Positions 7,834 through 16,810 of a stretch of 64,000 nt of DNA are shown here, piece after piece (the first letter of the stretch is position 1; every line of letters starts with the position of its first letter). Location: NCBI RefSeq assembly GCF_033100795.1, contig NZ_JAWLVI010000002.1, positions 248,001 through 312,000 on the forward strand. Direction: 5' to 3'. Position numbers and translations under genes: made by a program. This DNA is from Pseudothioclava sp033100795 (GTDB taxonomy: Bacteria > Pseudomonadota > Alphaproteobacteria > Rhodobacterales > Rhodobacteraceae). The notes beneath the pieces are model-generated. The model did not search any database and had not been told where the DNA came from. It worked only from the letters and a program-made list of their open reading frames with translations.

Positions 7834-9696
7834 ATGAGGACCATGTTTCCGATTCTAATTTCAGACGGAGCCTCCAGGCAGGCATTGCCCGACGGCGAAA
7901 AACCGGTTGCCAGAGACGCGGCATTTCCGGACGAAGATGGGTTCATGTCGGAGTTTTCTCCGACGGAGGAGACTATCGTCCCGATTGCGTGGCAGGGCGT
8001 TCAGGCGAATCAACCGGCTGGGATGCCAGCCTTCGTCTATGGCCGTTTTCTCACGCCGCCGGATCTGGGGGGCGAGGCTTCTGGCGAAGTCGTTTCAGAT
8101 GCAGAGGTTGAAAGCGCTGTTGCGGATGCAAAACCGGCTATGTCCGATGATCCGGAAATACCGTTGCCCCGCGCGAGCGGTATAAAAAGACTGTTGACGG
8201 CGGATAGTGGCCCTCTTGTGGCTGTGGCGGCTCATCCGCCGCCTGTGAGGATGGCGTTTGGGGCGGATGTCGCCCCGCCGGATGAACCCGCATCGAACCG
8301 CGTTGAATTGGTGGTTCCCTCCGCTCGTATGGCGCCGGTTCAAACCGGAGCGGGGCGGGCCGAAGTGACTGCCGCTGTCGCCCGTAAGGATGCGCAGCCA
8401 ATTGAAAACATCGCGCAGGTCATGACGGCTCAATCCGGCCATGCGCACGAGAATACGGCGCAGCCTGACTCGAATCTGGGCGCAGCGCGATTGACACCTT
8501 CACCCGGGGCTGTCGGGAATTTCACGCATGAGGAGGTTGATCCGACGGGGGGCCGTTCGCCGGAGAACTCAAAAAATACTTTTGCACATACGCATCCTGT
8601 AAAAGTGCCGCTCCAGGCGACGGACGTGACGGAAAACGACCCCGAAGCAGCGGCACAACTGCCTGCGCCGTCACGGGGGACGCCTCGCGCCGGGCAGGAC
8701 GATCTGCCAGCCGGAAGATCCCCCGTCGCGGATCGACCTGCCACAGTAGAGGTGCTTGCGGTTCGCGCGGAGCGGGGTGATCACGAGTCGCAGTTGCCGC
8801 CCAAGAACGAGGTGATGCGGCCAGAGCGGGAGCCAGCGCCAGGCGCAGCCGTTCCACAACCGTCCGAGCGTGCTTTTGAGCGGGCATCGGATAATGCGCG
8901 GTTCCATAGTGTTCAGCGCGAAGCCCCCCCGGCCCTTGATGAACCTGCGCTATCTGGTGCGCAAGCGGGTCCACCCGAAGGGAAACGGCAAGAAGCCAAA
9001 GCGCCGATGGATGGGGCGCGGCCGCATATCTTGCCGGACCATGCCGCAATCGTTGCCGGACCGCCGTCGCAAGAGACATCTCGCACGAACGTGGGCGCGC
9101 GGCAGGCCATTGCCGATCGCGACACCGCGTTGGGGCAACAGGCTTCGCCTGAAAAAGCACAAGAGATTTCCCTGGCTGATCCAATCAGAGCAGAGATCTC
9201 CTCAGTTCCGCCTCCGGTGTCGGGCAGTATCACCTCCACCCACACCCAAGCCGCCTCGACAATCACGCCGCATACTCCGTTGGGCTCTTCCGTGGCCGCG
9301 CAGGTGGCCGTCGTCATTTCCGAAATGGATGCTGGCCAGATTGAAATTTCACTGTCGCCGGAAGAGCTCGGAAAAGTGCGACTGACATTGCAGCCGCTGG
9401 AGAGTGGGCTGATGGTCGGGCTTCATGCCGACCGGCCAGAGACGCTCGATTTGATGCGGCGCCATGTTCATGTTTTGGCGCGTGATCTGGCTGAGTTGGG
9501 ATATGACGCAGTCGCTTTCGATTTCGGGGGGGGGCAGTCGGATCAGGGAGCCTTCTTTACAGGGGCAGAGCCGGCCCGACCGGAGGCGGCCGATGAGAGT
9601 GCAGGCCCGAAGACGGAAGAACTCAGTATCTCGCACCATCCACGGCTGTCGTCCCTTGAGATGGGAACTGACAGTGGTCTGGACATAAGGATTTAA
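7834..9696 (+). CDS. fliK: flagellar hook-length control protein FliK
   Basis: A 620-residue FliK, the secreted molecular ruler that senses hook length and makes FlhB switch export from rod/hook to filament subunits. Residues 1 to about 480 are low-complexity and rich in Pro, Ala, Glu, Gly and Thr, as expected for the ruler. The C-terminal domain (about residues 485-580) carries the Flg_hook signature, with AGQIEISLSPEELGKVRL followed by a GLMVGLHADRPETLDLMRRH segment. It starts with ATG at 7834 (a second ATG at 7843 is possible). The downstream partner flgD follows after 10 bases with a strong ribosome-binding site. Confidence 0.9.
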   Translation: MRTMFPILISDGASRQALPDGEKPVARDAAFPDEDGFMSEFSPTEETIVPIAWQGVQANQPAGMPAFVYGRFLTPPDLGGEASGEVVSDAEVESAVADAKPAMSDDPEIPLPRASGIKRLLTADSGPLVAVAAHPPPVRMAFGADVAPPDEPASNRVELVVPSARMAPVQTGAGRAEVTAAVARKDAQPIENIAQVMTAQSGHAHENTAQPDSNLGAARLTPSPGAVGNFTHEEVDPTGGRSPENSKNTFAHTHPVKVPLQATDVTENDPEAAAQLPAPSRGTPRAGQDDLPAGRSPVADRPATVEVLAVRAERGDHESQLPPKNEVMRPEREPAPGAAVPQPSERAFERASDNARFHSVQREAPPALDEPALSGAQAGPPEGKRQEAKAPMDGARPHILPDHAAIVAGPPSQETSRTNVGARQAIADRDTALGQQASPEKAQEISLADPIRAEISSVPPPVSGSITSTHTQAASTITPHTPLGSSVAAQVAVVISEMDAGQIEISLSPEELGKVRLTLQPLESGLMVGLHADRPETLDLMRRHVHVLARDLAELGYDAVAFDFGGGQSDQGAFFTGAEPARPEAADESAGPKTEELSISHHPRLSSLEMGTDSGLDIRI

Positions 9697-9706
9697 GGAG
9701 AAAACC

Positions 9707-10375
9707 ATGACTACGGTGAATGCGGTTACATCTGCCACTGCGACATCCACGACCGGTTCTTCAGCGACGACGGGTTCGGCCCTGAGTGGTGATTTCGAGA
9801 CATTTCTGAAAATGCTGACGGTCCAGATGCAGAATCAGGACCCGATGAACCCGATCGAGAGTTCGGATTACGCAGTGCAGCTGGCGACTTTCTCGGGGGT
9901 CGAGCAGCAAGTGCAGACCAATCAACTGCTGGAAGGTCTTGCCTCGCAACTGGGGCTGATGGGCATGTCTGAACTTGCGGGATGGGTCGGGATGGAGGCG
10001 CGCTCTGCGTCACCGGCGCATTTTTCGGGTGATCCGGTTCGGCTGGCGCCCAATCCTCCCGTCGCGGCGGATCGGGCGGTTCTGGTTGTCAGGAATGAGG
10101 CCGGTGATGTTGTTTCCTCCCGCTCGATCGATGTATCGGCCGAGCAGACAAGCTGGGACGGAACAGATGCGGCGGGAAATACCCTGCCCGAGGGCAACTA
10201 CAGCTTCGAGCTCGAGAGCTATGAGAACGGCGAGCTACTGCAGACCGATCCGGTTGAAACTTACAGCCGTATCGTCGAGGCACAAGGCACGGCGTCGGGA
10301 ACGGTGCTGCTGCTGGAGGGGGGGATCACAATCGGAACGGGGGATGTGACCGCGTTGCGTGAACCTACGGCGTAA
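9707..10375 (+). CDS. flgD: flagellar basal-body rod/hook capping protein FlgD
   Basis: FlgD, 222 residues, is the hook cap that guides FlgE polymerisation. The N-terminal domain holds the hallmark DFETFLKMLTVQMQNQDPMNP and the following DYAVQLATFSGVEQQVQTN. The C-terminal part (about residues 110-200) is the usual FlgD tudor/Ig-like pair, with EQTSWDGTDAAGNTLPEG. GGAG lies 7 bases before the ATG. It is the second gene of the fliK-flgD pair and ends three bases before the stop of ubiB, which comes from the opposite strand. Confidence 0.94.
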   Translation: MTTVNAVTSATATSTTGSSATTGSALSGDFETFLKMLTVQMQNQDPMNPIESSDYAVQLATFSGVEQQVQTNQLLEGLASQLGLMGMSELAGWVGMEARSASPAHFSGDPVRLAPNPPVAADRAVLVVRNEAGDVVSSRSIDVSAEQTSWDGTDAAGNTLPEGNYSFELESYENGELLQTDPVETYSRIVEAQGTASGTVLLLEGGITIGTGDVTALREPTA

Positions 10376-10378
10376 GCG

Positions 10379-11911
10379 TCAGAACCACATCCCGGCACCG
10401 AAGCCAATGCCCGCCGCCAGCAAGGCCGGAATCGCAACCTTGAGAACTTTGTAACGACGTGGGGTAGGCGACTTTTCCGGCACGGCTTTGGCCTGACCCT
10501 CAAGCACCTCGCGCAGAAGATCGGGGAAGCGCGGGCCGAACTGGATCATCACTTGCGCAGCGCGGCCCAGAGAGCGCACGATAGACTGCGGCCCAAGGTT
10601 CTCGCGGATGTATTTCTCGACGACAGGATGTGCGACTTCCCACATATTGATCGACGGGTTGAGCGACCGCGCCACCCCCTCGACGACAACCATAGTGCGT
10701 TGCAGCAAGATCAGCTCGGTGCGTGTTTGCATTCCGAATCTCTCTGTGACTTCAAAGAGATAGGCTAGAAGACGCGCCATCGAGATATGTGTCGCGTTCA
10801 TCCCGAAGATCGGTTCGCCCACCGCGCGCAATGCCAGCGCAAACTCGTTGACGTCGCGGTCTGCGGGGACATAGCCCGCCTCGAAATGCACTTCGGCAAC
10901 ACGGCGATAATCGCGCCGGATGAAGCCCATCAGAATCTCGGCATAGACGCGGCGGGTATATTCGTCGATCAGCCCCATAACACCGAAATCGAAGGCGATG
11001 ACATCGCCGTTCGGGGCGACCTTGAGGTTCCCCTGATGCATATCCGCGTGGAAGTAGCCGTCGCGCAAAGCGTGGCTGAGGAACAGCTGCAAAACCCGTT
11101 CGGACAGTGCGATCACATCGTGGCCTGCGGCTTTCAGAGCGTCGACATCACCCAGAGGTATTCCCTCGGCCCAGCCAAGGGTCATGACCTCGCGCGCCGA
11201 GAGATGCCAGAGGGGTTCTGGCACTGCGAAACCTGCGTCGTCCTTGGTCGTCGAGGCAAACTGCGACGCGGCCGACGCCTCAAGCCGCAAGTCCAGCTCG
11301 CCCATCACCACGCCTTCGAAATGCTTCACCACATCCGAAGGGCGCAGGCGACGCGACGCGGGAGACAGAGCCTCGATCATCGCGGCAGCAAAATGGAACG
11401 CATCAAGGTCTTTGCGGAAAGCGCGCTCAATACCCGGACGGAGCACTTTGACCGCAACCTTTTCGCCCGTCTCCGCCACACGCGCCGCATGGACCTGTGC
11501 GATAGACGCGGCGGCAACGGGTTCGGAAAACTCCGAGAACAGATCTTCAACGGGGGCGCCAAGTTCATTCTGGATGGCACGCTTGGCCTCGTTCATCGAG
11601 AACGGTGGCAGCTTGTCTTGCAGCACCCGCAACTGGTCAGCCAGTTCGGGGCCGACAACATCGGGGCGCGTCGAAAGGACCTGACCGAACTTGATATAGG
11701 CTGGCCCAAGCGCGGTAATCGCCCGCGTGACCGGCGGCAGCGCAGGGTCGCCCTTGTAGCCGATCCATTTGAAGGGCCAACCCATGACGCGCGCCAGCAC
11801 CCGCAGCCGCGGCGGCACATCCATCGCCTCAAGCGCAACATTCATCGCGCCTGTCCGCTCGAACGTGGCGCCGGTGCGGATCAGCCGCCAGATGTTATGA
11901 GGCCCGCGCAT
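10379..11911 (-). CDS. ubiB: ubiquinone biosynthesis protein kinase-like UbiB
   Basis: UbiB, 510 residues, is an atypical (ABC1/ADCK) kinase-like ATPase needed for ubiquinone synthesis and associated with the inner membrane. The KxGQ motif appears as YIKFGQVLSTRPD near residue 75. The Ala-rich nucleotide loop AAASIAQVHAA replaces a glycine-rich loop, and the VAVKVLRPG lysine strand, the HADMHQGN catalytic-loop equivalent and the DFG-like FDFGVMG all follow. Two hydrophobic segments close the C-terminus (near residues 485-508), the expected membrane anchor. It begins one base after the ubiE stop, so ubiE-ubiB form an operon for quinone methylation and assembly. Confidence 0.93.
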   Translation of the reverse strand: MRGPHNIWRLIRTGATFERTGAMNVALEAMDVPPRLRVLARVMGWPFKWIGYKGDPALPPVTRAITALGPAYIKFGQVLSTRPDVVGPELADQLRVLQDKLPPFSMNEAKRAIQNELGAPVEDLFSEFSEPVAAASIAQVHAARVAETGEKVAVKVLRPGIERAFRKDLDAFHFAAAMIEALSPASRRLRPSDVVKHFEGVVMGELDLRLEASAASQFASTTKDDAGFAVPEPLWHLSAREVMTLGWAEGIPLGDVDALKAAGHDVIALSERVLQLFLSHALRDGYFHADMHQGNLKVAPNGDVIAFDFGVMGLIDEYTRRVYAEILMGFIRRDYRRVAEVHFEAGYVPADRDVNEFALALRAVGEPIFGMNATHISMARLLAYLFEVTERFGMQTRTELILLQRTMVVVEGVARSLNPSINMWEVAHPVVEKYIRENLGPQSIVRSLGRAAQVMIQFGPRFPDLLREVLEGQAKAVPEKSPTPRRYKVLKVAIPALLAAGIGFGAGMWF

Positions 11912-11912
11912 C

Positions 11913-12665
11913 CTAGATTTTCCAGCCCGAATGCAATGCCGCGATCCCCATCGAGAGATTGCGGTATTTCACATTCTCGAACTCTGCCTCGCGGATCATC
12001 GAGGCGAACAGTTCCTGGTTGGGGAATTTGCGGATCGACTCGACCAGATACTGATAGCTGTCGCGGTCATTCGCCACGATCTGACCCATCACGGGGATCA
12101 CGTTGAACGAATACAGGTCATAGGCTTTCTGCATCATTTCGTTCGGAATCTGGTTGAACTCCAGCACCATCAGGCGCCCACCCGGACGAAGGACACGGTA
12201 AGCCTCGCGCAGGGCGTCAGGGATGCGCGTCACGTTACGAATGCCGAACGAGATTGTGTAAACGTCGAAGGTGTTATCCGCAAATGGCAGCGCCATCGCA
12301 TCGCCCACCACCCAATCAAGGCGGTCGGCCATATCCTCGGCCTCGGCGCGTTTGCGACCCTCGACCAGCATCGATTCGGTCATGTCGCAGACGGTCGCAT
12401 GGGCACCGGGCGCGCGGGTCAGAAAACGGAAGGACACATCGCCCGTGCCGCCCGCCACATCCAGAAGCTTCTGGTTCGGCCGCGGAGCAAGCCAATCCAT
12501 CATCGCATCTTTCCAGACGCGGTGGATACCCATGCTCATCAGGTCATTCATGATGTCGTATTTCGACGCCACCCGCGAAAACACGCCGTGGACCATTCCG
12601 GCCTTGGCGTCTTCATCTACCGTCTGGAACCCGAAATGGGTTGTCTTGGTTTGCTCGGAACTCAT
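11913..12665 (-). CDS. ubiE: demethylmenaquinone/ubiquinone C-methyltransferase UbiE
   Basis: A 250-residue class I SAM-dependent methyltransferase for the C-methylation step of ubiquinone synthesis. Visible features are the UbiE family signature VFSRVASKYDIMNDLMS near residues 28-44, the SAM-binding loop LLDVAGGTGDVS, and the later RVLRPGGRLMVLEF and NFSMGI-type C-terminal blocks. I use the ATG at 12665; the frame is open further upstream, but the added residues are basic and non-conserved, and a good promoter lies in that stretch. It is divergent from mutM and co-directional with ubiB. Confidence 0.94.
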   Translation of the reverse strand: MSSEQTKTTHFGFQTVDEDAKAGMVHGVFSRVASKYDIMNDLMSMGIHRVWKDAMMDWLAPRPNQKLLDVAGGTGDVSFRFLTRAPGAHATVCDMTESMLVEGRKRAEAEDMADRLDWVVGDAMALPFADNTFDVYTISFGIRNVTRIPDALREAYRVLRPGGRLMVLEFNQIPNEMMQKAYDLYSFNVIPVMGQIVANDRDSYQYLVESIRKFPNQELFASMIREAEFENVKYRNLSMGIAALHSGWKI

Positions 12666-12704
12666 CTGTATCAGTGGCCTTGCCGATCCGGAAATATACC
12701 CCTT

Positions 12705-12732
12705 CTTATAGGGGGCTTGGCGCCGGTGACAA
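12705..12732 (-). promoter_or_regulatory. predicted sigma-70 promoter for ubiE-ubiB
   Basis: Reading the minus strand, TTGTCA (12727-12732) and TATAAG (12705-12710) are separated by 16 bases and end 39 bases upstream of the chosen ubiE start. The match to a housekeeping promoter is good. It also supports the shorter UbiE start, because the longer frame would begin inside the promoter. Confidence 0.5.
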
Positions 12733-12749
12733 TGCAACAGGAGCACCAC

Positions 12750-13595
12750 ATGCCCGAATTGCCCGAAGTCGAGACGGTTCGTCGCGGTCTGCTGCCCGCG
12801 ATGGAGGGGCAGCGCATCCTAACTGCGCAGGTCAACCGGCCCGATCTGCGCTGGCCGTTACCTGACCGGATGGCCGCGCGCCTGACAGGCGCGCGGGTCG
12901 AACGGCTGCGGCGGCGGTCGAAATATATTCTGGCAGACCTTGATACGGGTGAAAGCCTGCTGATTCATCTGGGTATGTCGGGGCGGATGCTGGTTTCGGG
13001 CGTCATGCTGGGGGATTTCCACCTTGACCATCCGGCGCCGCAAAAGCACGACCATGTGGTGCTGCATATGGAAAACGGCGGGCGCGTCACCTTTAACGAT
13101 GCGCGACGTTTTGGCGCGATGGATCTGGTGCGGACGGATCGCGAGGCGGCACACTGGCTCTTGGCAGGGCTTGGGCCGGAACCCTTTGGCAATGAATTCC
13201 ACGAAGATTATCTGGCGGCAGAGCTGAAAAAGCGCTCCAGCCCGATAAAGACGGTTCTTCTGGACCAGCGAATCGTCGCGGGATTAGGCAATATCTATGT
13301 GTCGGAAGTTCTGTTCCGCGCAGGAATAGACCCGCGTAGACAGGCGAAACGGATAGCCGCCAGCCGGATCGCCGCGCTTGTGCCGATTATCCGCGATGTC
13401 CTCTCCGAGGCGATCGAGGCGGGCGGCTCCAGCCTGAAAGACCATCGTCAGGCGGATGGCGAGCTGGGGTATTTCCAGCATTCCTTTCGTGTCTACGACC
13501 GCGAGGACGAACCGTGCGTGACCTGCGGCGCGCCGGTGCGCAGGATCGTGCAATCCAGCCGTTCGAGCTATTATTGTCCACAGTGTCAGCGATAG
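12750..13595 (+). CDS. mutM: formamidopyrimidine-DNA glycosylase MutM (Fpg)
   Basis: A 281-residue base-excision repair enzyme that removes 8-oxoguanine and ring-opened purines and nicks the strand. The mature N-terminus PELPEVETVRRGL supplies the catalytic Pro1 and Glu2. The KYILADLDTGESLLIHLGMSGRM segment carries the conserved lysine. The helix-two-turn-helix GLGNIYVSEVLFRAG and the C-terminal zinc finger (CVTC and CPQC) are all complete. AGGAG lies 7 bases before the ATG at 12750; the open frame extends about 800 bases further upstream only because it is antisense to ubiE. It pairs functionally with mutY at 41.2 kb in the 8-oxoguanine repair system. Confidence 0.96.
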   Translation: MPELPEVETVRRGLLPAMEGQRILTAQVNRPDLRWPLPDRMAARLTGARVERLRRRSKYILADLDTGESLLIHLGMSGRMLVSGVMLGDFHLDHPAPQKHDHVVLHMENGGRVTFNDARRFGAMDLVRTDREAAHWLLAGLGPEPFGNEFHEDYLAAELKKRSSPIKTVLLDQRIVAGLGNIYVSEVLFRAGIDPRRQAKRIAASRIAALVPIIRDVLSEAIEAGGSSLKDHRQADGELGYFQHSFRVYDREDEPCVTCGAPVRRIVQSSRSSYYCPQCQR

Positions 13596-13682
13596 GACGC
13601 GACGTTCCGGCGTTATCGTTACTTGATAATCGCGCCGGTCCTGATAGGACTCCCCCTCGAAATCAAGGAGAGGCATCGCCAC

Positions 13683-14459
13683 ATGGCCTACCAAAACCTG
13701 ATCGTCGAGATCGAAGACTACGTTGCTCTGATCCGGCTGAATCGCCCCGAAGCCCTGAACGCCCTGAACTCCGCATTGCTCGGAGAACTCGTCGAGGCGC
13801 TGCAAGCTGCCGACGCGAACGAGAAGGTGCGCTGCATCGTCATCACCGGATCGGAAAAGGCCTTCGCGGCTGGCGCCGACATCAAGGAAATGTCCGACAA
13901 ATCCTTCGTGGATATGTTCTGGTCGGATTTCTTCGGCACCGAAGGCGACGCCATCACCCGCACCCGCAAACCCGTCATCGCGGCGGTATCGGGCTATGCG
14001 CTTGGTGGCGGTTGCGAGCTGGCCATGATGTGCGACTTCATCATCTGCGCCGATAACGCCAAATTCGGCCAGCCCGAGATCAACCTCGGCGTGGTTGCAG
14101 GCATCGGTGGCACCCAACGCCTGACGCGCTTTGTCGGCAAGTCGAAGTCGATGGATATGCATTTGACCGGTCGCTTCATGGACGCGGACGAAGCAGAACG
14201 CTCGGGGCTGGTCAGCCGCGTCGTTCCGGTCGCCAAGCTGCTGCCCGAAGCGATGGCCACCGCCAAGAAGATCGCCGAAAAGTCCGTGCTGACCTCGATG
14301 GTCGTGAAAGAAGCGGTGAACCGCTCTTACGAGACCACGTTGAGTGAAGGCATCCGGTTCGAACGCCGTGTGTTCCACGCGCTGTTCGCCACCGAAGACC
14401 AGAAAGAGGGCATGTCGGCCTTCCTCGAAAAGCGCCAGCCGCAGTTCCGCGATAAATGA
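13683..14459 (+). CDS. enoyl-CoA hydratase
   Basis: A 258-residue crotonase-fold enzyme, probably the general enoyl-CoA hydratase of fatty acid beta-oxidation. The oxyanion-hole segments are present (AFAAGADIKEM near residue 60 and GYALGGGCELAMMCD near residue 105). The two catalytic acids sit where hydratases have them: the Glu in GQPEI, and the Glu in the NLG neighbourhood upstream. AGGAG lies before the ATG at 13683, and an earlier in-frame start at 13623 is unlikely. It follows mutM, as is common in Rhodobacterales genomes, and is followed by rpsT. Confidence 0.88.
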   Translation: MAYQNLIVEIEDYVALIRLNRPEALNALNSALLGELVEALQAADANEKVRCIVITGSEKAFAAGADIKEMSDKSFVDMFWSDFFGTEGDAITRTRKPVIAAVSGYALGGGCELAMMCDFIICADNAKFGQPEINLGVVAGIGGTQRLTRFVGKSKSMDMHLTGRFMDADEAERSGLVSRVVPVAKLLPEAMATAKKIAEKSVLTSMVVKEAVNRSYETTLSEGIRFERRVFHALFATEDQKEGMSAFLEKRQPQFRDK

Positions 14460-14491
14460 TCGTCGGTTTCTACGGATAAGCCCCTTTTCTT

Positions 14492-14520
14492 TGCGGCGCT
14501 TTTGCACTAAGAGCGCCGCA
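14492..14520 (+). terminator. stem-loop between enoyl-CoA hydratase and rpsT
   Basis: TGCGGCGCT (14492-14500) and AGCGCCGCA (14512-14520) form a perfect 9-bp stem with an 11-base loop about 32 bases after the hydratase stop. No T run follows, so termination would be weak or Rho-assisted. Confidence 0.4.
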
Positions 14521-14627
14521 TACATGCGCGTGAAGCCCGCTCAGGCTAGAATCATCCGGTTCTCTGGGAAGACTGGGCTTTGTTGCGCAATCGAACTGTA
14601 ACAGACCCGGAAATTGGGAAAGACATC

Positions 14628-14894
14628 ATGGCCAATACGCCCCAGTCCAAAAAACGCGCCCGTCAGAACGAGCGTCGTCAAGACATCAACAAAGCCCGCC
14701 GTTCGCGCATCCGCACCTACCTGCGCAAAGTCGAAGAAGCGATTGCTTCGGGCAATGCCGACGCTGCGAAAGCCGCTCTGCAAGCCGCTCAACCCGAGCT
14801 GGCTCGTGGCGTGACCAAAGGCGTCATGCACAAGAACACTGTTGCGCGCAAAATGTCGCGCCTGTCGGCTCGCGTGAAAGCGCTGACCGTCTGA
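14628..14894 (+). CDS. rpsT: 30S ribosomal protein S20
   Basis: S20, 88 residues, is a primary 16S rRNA binding protein of the small subunit. The basic N-terminus MANTPQSKKRARQNERR and the three-helix layout are typical, and the end MSRLSARVKAL is the usual S20 C-terminus. A GGGAAAG site lies before the ATG at 14628. It sits just upstream of dnaA, an arrangement shared by many alphaproteobacteria, and is followed by a strong intrinsic terminator. Confidence 0.97.
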   Translation: MANTPQSKKRARQNERRQDINKARRSRIRTYLRKVEEAIASGNADAAKAALQAAQPELARGVTKGVMHKNTVARKMSRLSARVKALTV

Positions 14895-14921
14895 TTTAAG
14901 GCGAACAGTCTTTAGTATTTG

Positions 14922-14956
14922 AAGGGCGGGGATTTCCCCGCCTTTTCATTTTTTTA
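14922..14956 (+). terminator. intrinsic terminator of rpsT
   Basis: A strong hairpin with an 8-bp core (GGCGGGGA at 14925-14932 and TCCCCGCC at 14935-14942), extended by A-T pairs on both sides, is followed by TTTTCATTTTTTT. It is the clearest Rho-independent terminator in the window. Confidence 0.9.
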
Positions 14957-15351
14957 TTAACAAACAATATCTTAATAAATGCATGTTGCATGCCCGCAGT
15001 GCCCGGACAGATTCGTTTTCCTGAATCCGGCGTCAAGCGCGAAGATCAGTTGCGGACAGGGGTAAACGCTTGCTAGCGTCTCCCTGCGATTCACGTCGCC
15101 TAGGGGGACATGACGCAATTTTTCACGGTCTGAACGGGCGTAAAAGTCTGCCACGACAAGGAAAACAAGCCGGCACTCTGCCGTGGAAAAATGCGAATCC
15201 GATTTCAGGGGGGCACCCCGATTCTCGGCAAGAAACCATCCGGGTTTTCCGGAGGGGTTTCCATGTTCTGTTTCTGCCGCATCTAACGGCAGAGCCTGCG
15301 CTCTGGGGGCCGGATTGAACTGATTTTGTGTGTTTATAGGCTGCAAATAAA
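14957..15351. other. non-coding region upstream of dnaA
   Basis: About 395 bases without a convincing gene. The first 30 bases are very AT-rich (poly-T, then TTAACAAACAATATCTTAATAAATG), followed by the inverted repeat GCATG-TT-GCATGC near 14981-14993. I looked for clusters of DnaA boxes (TTATCCACA) and found none, so I cannot call this the chromosome origin. The stretch presumably holds the dnaA promoter; no clean -35/-10 pair stands out. Confidence 0.5.
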
Positions 15352-16710
15352 ATGAGCGAGAAAACCTGGGGGCAGGTCAGAAACGAGATTCTCAAGTCAG
15401 TAGGGAAGAAAAGCTTCTCGACATGGATTGAGCCGCTGCGGATCATTGATCTGGACGAGGGCATTGCCGCCTTCGAAGCGCCGACCAAGTTTATGCGTGA
15501 CTGGGTGTCGCGCAATTTCGCCGATCCGATTTTGCACGAATTGCGTAAGGCTGGTGCGAATGTGGATCGTGTCGAGATTCGCGTCGCCGATGTTCGGTCT
15601 GTCCCCGCAAACTCCGCTGGCAAACCCGCAGCTGTGCAGGTCAAGCCCGCGATGCAGGATGCTACCGATCTGCCGGGCGCACCCCTGGATGCGCGCTTTA
15701 CCTTTGACAGCTTTGTCGTGGGCAAGCCGAACGAGCTGGCCCATGCCGCTGCGCGCCGCGTGGCCGAGGGTGGCCCTGTTACCTTCAACCCGCTGTTTCT
15801 GTATGGCGGCGTTGGCCTTGGCAAGACGCACCTGATGCACGCAATCGCGCACGAGCTTTCGACGCGCCGCCCCGATTTGCGCGTGCTTTACCTCTCGGCC
15901 GAGCAATTCATGTATCGCTTTGTGCAGGCGCTTCGCGAGCGTCAGATTATGGACTTCAAAGAGATGTTCCGCTCGGTCGACGTGCTGATGGTCGATGATG
16001 TGCAATTCATCGCGGGCAAGGATTCGACGCAGGAAGAGTTCTTCCATACGTTCAACGCGCTGGTCGATCAGGGCAAGCAGATCGTGATTTCCGCCGATCG
16101 CGCGCCGGGCGAGATCAAAGACCTTGAAGAGCGTATCCGCTCGCGTCTGCAATGTGGTCTTGTCGTCGATCTGCACCCGACCGATTACGAATTGCGCCTC
16201 GGCATCCTGCAAACCAAGACCGAAGCCTATCGCAACCAGTATCCGGGTCTGCAAATTGCCGATGGCGTGCTGGAGTTCCTGGCGCATCGCATCACGACCA
16301 ACGTGCGTGTGCTGGAAGGCGCGCTGACCCGCTTGTTCGCGTTCGCTTCGCTTGTCGGGCGTGAGATCACACTCGATCTGGCGCAGGAATGTCTTGTCGA
16401 CATTCTGCGGGCCTCGGACCGCAAGGTCACGATCGAGGAAATCCAGCGCAAGGTGGCCGAACATTACAACGTGCGCCTTTCGGATCTGGTTGGTCCCAAG
16501 CGCGTGCGCACCATTGCGCGCCCGCGTCAGGTGGCGATGTATCTGGCGAAATCGCTGACCACGCGCAGCCTGCCCGAGATCGGGCGGCGCTTTGGCGGGC
16601 GAGATCACACCACGATCATGCACGGCATCCGCAAGATCGAAGAGCTGAAGGGCGCGGACTCGCAATTGGCCGAAGATATTGACCTGCTGCGGCGTCTTCT
16701 CGAAGCCTGA
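15352..16710 (+). CDS. dnaA: chromosomal replication initiator protein DnaA
   Basis: DnaA, 452 residues, is the AAA+ protein that opens the origin and loads helicase. Domain I (KTWGQVRNEILKSVGKKSFSTWIEPL) starts at residue 4 and binds helicase or DiaA-type partners. Domain II is a short linker at about 80-110. Domain III holds Walker A GGVGLGKT (152-159), Walker B LMVDDVQF and sensor motifs. Domain IV ends with the DnaA-box-binding signature GGRDHTTIMHG. The ATG at 15352 has only a weak ribosome-binding site. It is followed by dnaN and recF on the same strand. Confidence 0.97.
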   Translation: MSEKTWGQVRNEILKSVGKKSFSTWIEPLRIIDLDEGIAAFEAPTKFMRDWVSRNFADPILHELRKAGANVDRVEIRVADVRSVPANSAGKPAAVQVKPAMQDATDLPGAPLDARFTFDSFVVGKPNELAHAAARRVAEGGPVTFNPLFLYGGVGLGKTHLMHAIAHELSTRRPDLRVLYLSAEQFMYRFVQALRERQIMDFKEMFRSVDVLMVDDVQFIAGKDSTQEEFFHTFNALVDQGKQIVISADRAPGEIKDLEERIRSRLQCGLVVDLHPTDYELRLGILQTKTEAYRNQYPGLQIADGVLEFLAHRITTNVRVLEGALTRLFAFASLVGREITLDLAQECLVDILRASDRKVTIEEIQRKVAEHYNVRLSDLVGPKRVRTIARPRQVAMYLAKSLTTRSLPEIGRRFGGRDHTTIMHGIRKIEELKGADSQLAEDIDLLRRLLEA

Positions 16711-16810
16711 GCCTTGACGCCCCGCTCAAAGCGGTTGAATGTCTGAAAAAATCTTGAGCCCGAGCGGAAAAATGTTAGGTTTCCGCTCCGGACTGCCGTG
16801 AGGGATGGAT

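Noticed and set aside
11931..12749. Long upstream extension of the mutM frame
   Set aside because: It is antisense to ubiE; the mutM ribosome-binding site and the catalytic PE N-terminus fix the start at 12750.
13574..13582. TTGTCCACA at the end of mutM resembles a DnaA box near dnaA
   Set aside because: A single degenerate box inside a coding region, with no second box nearby; not enough to propose an origin.
15397..16665. Long open frame opposite dnaA
   Set aside because: Antisense shadow of dnaA with no recognisable motif.
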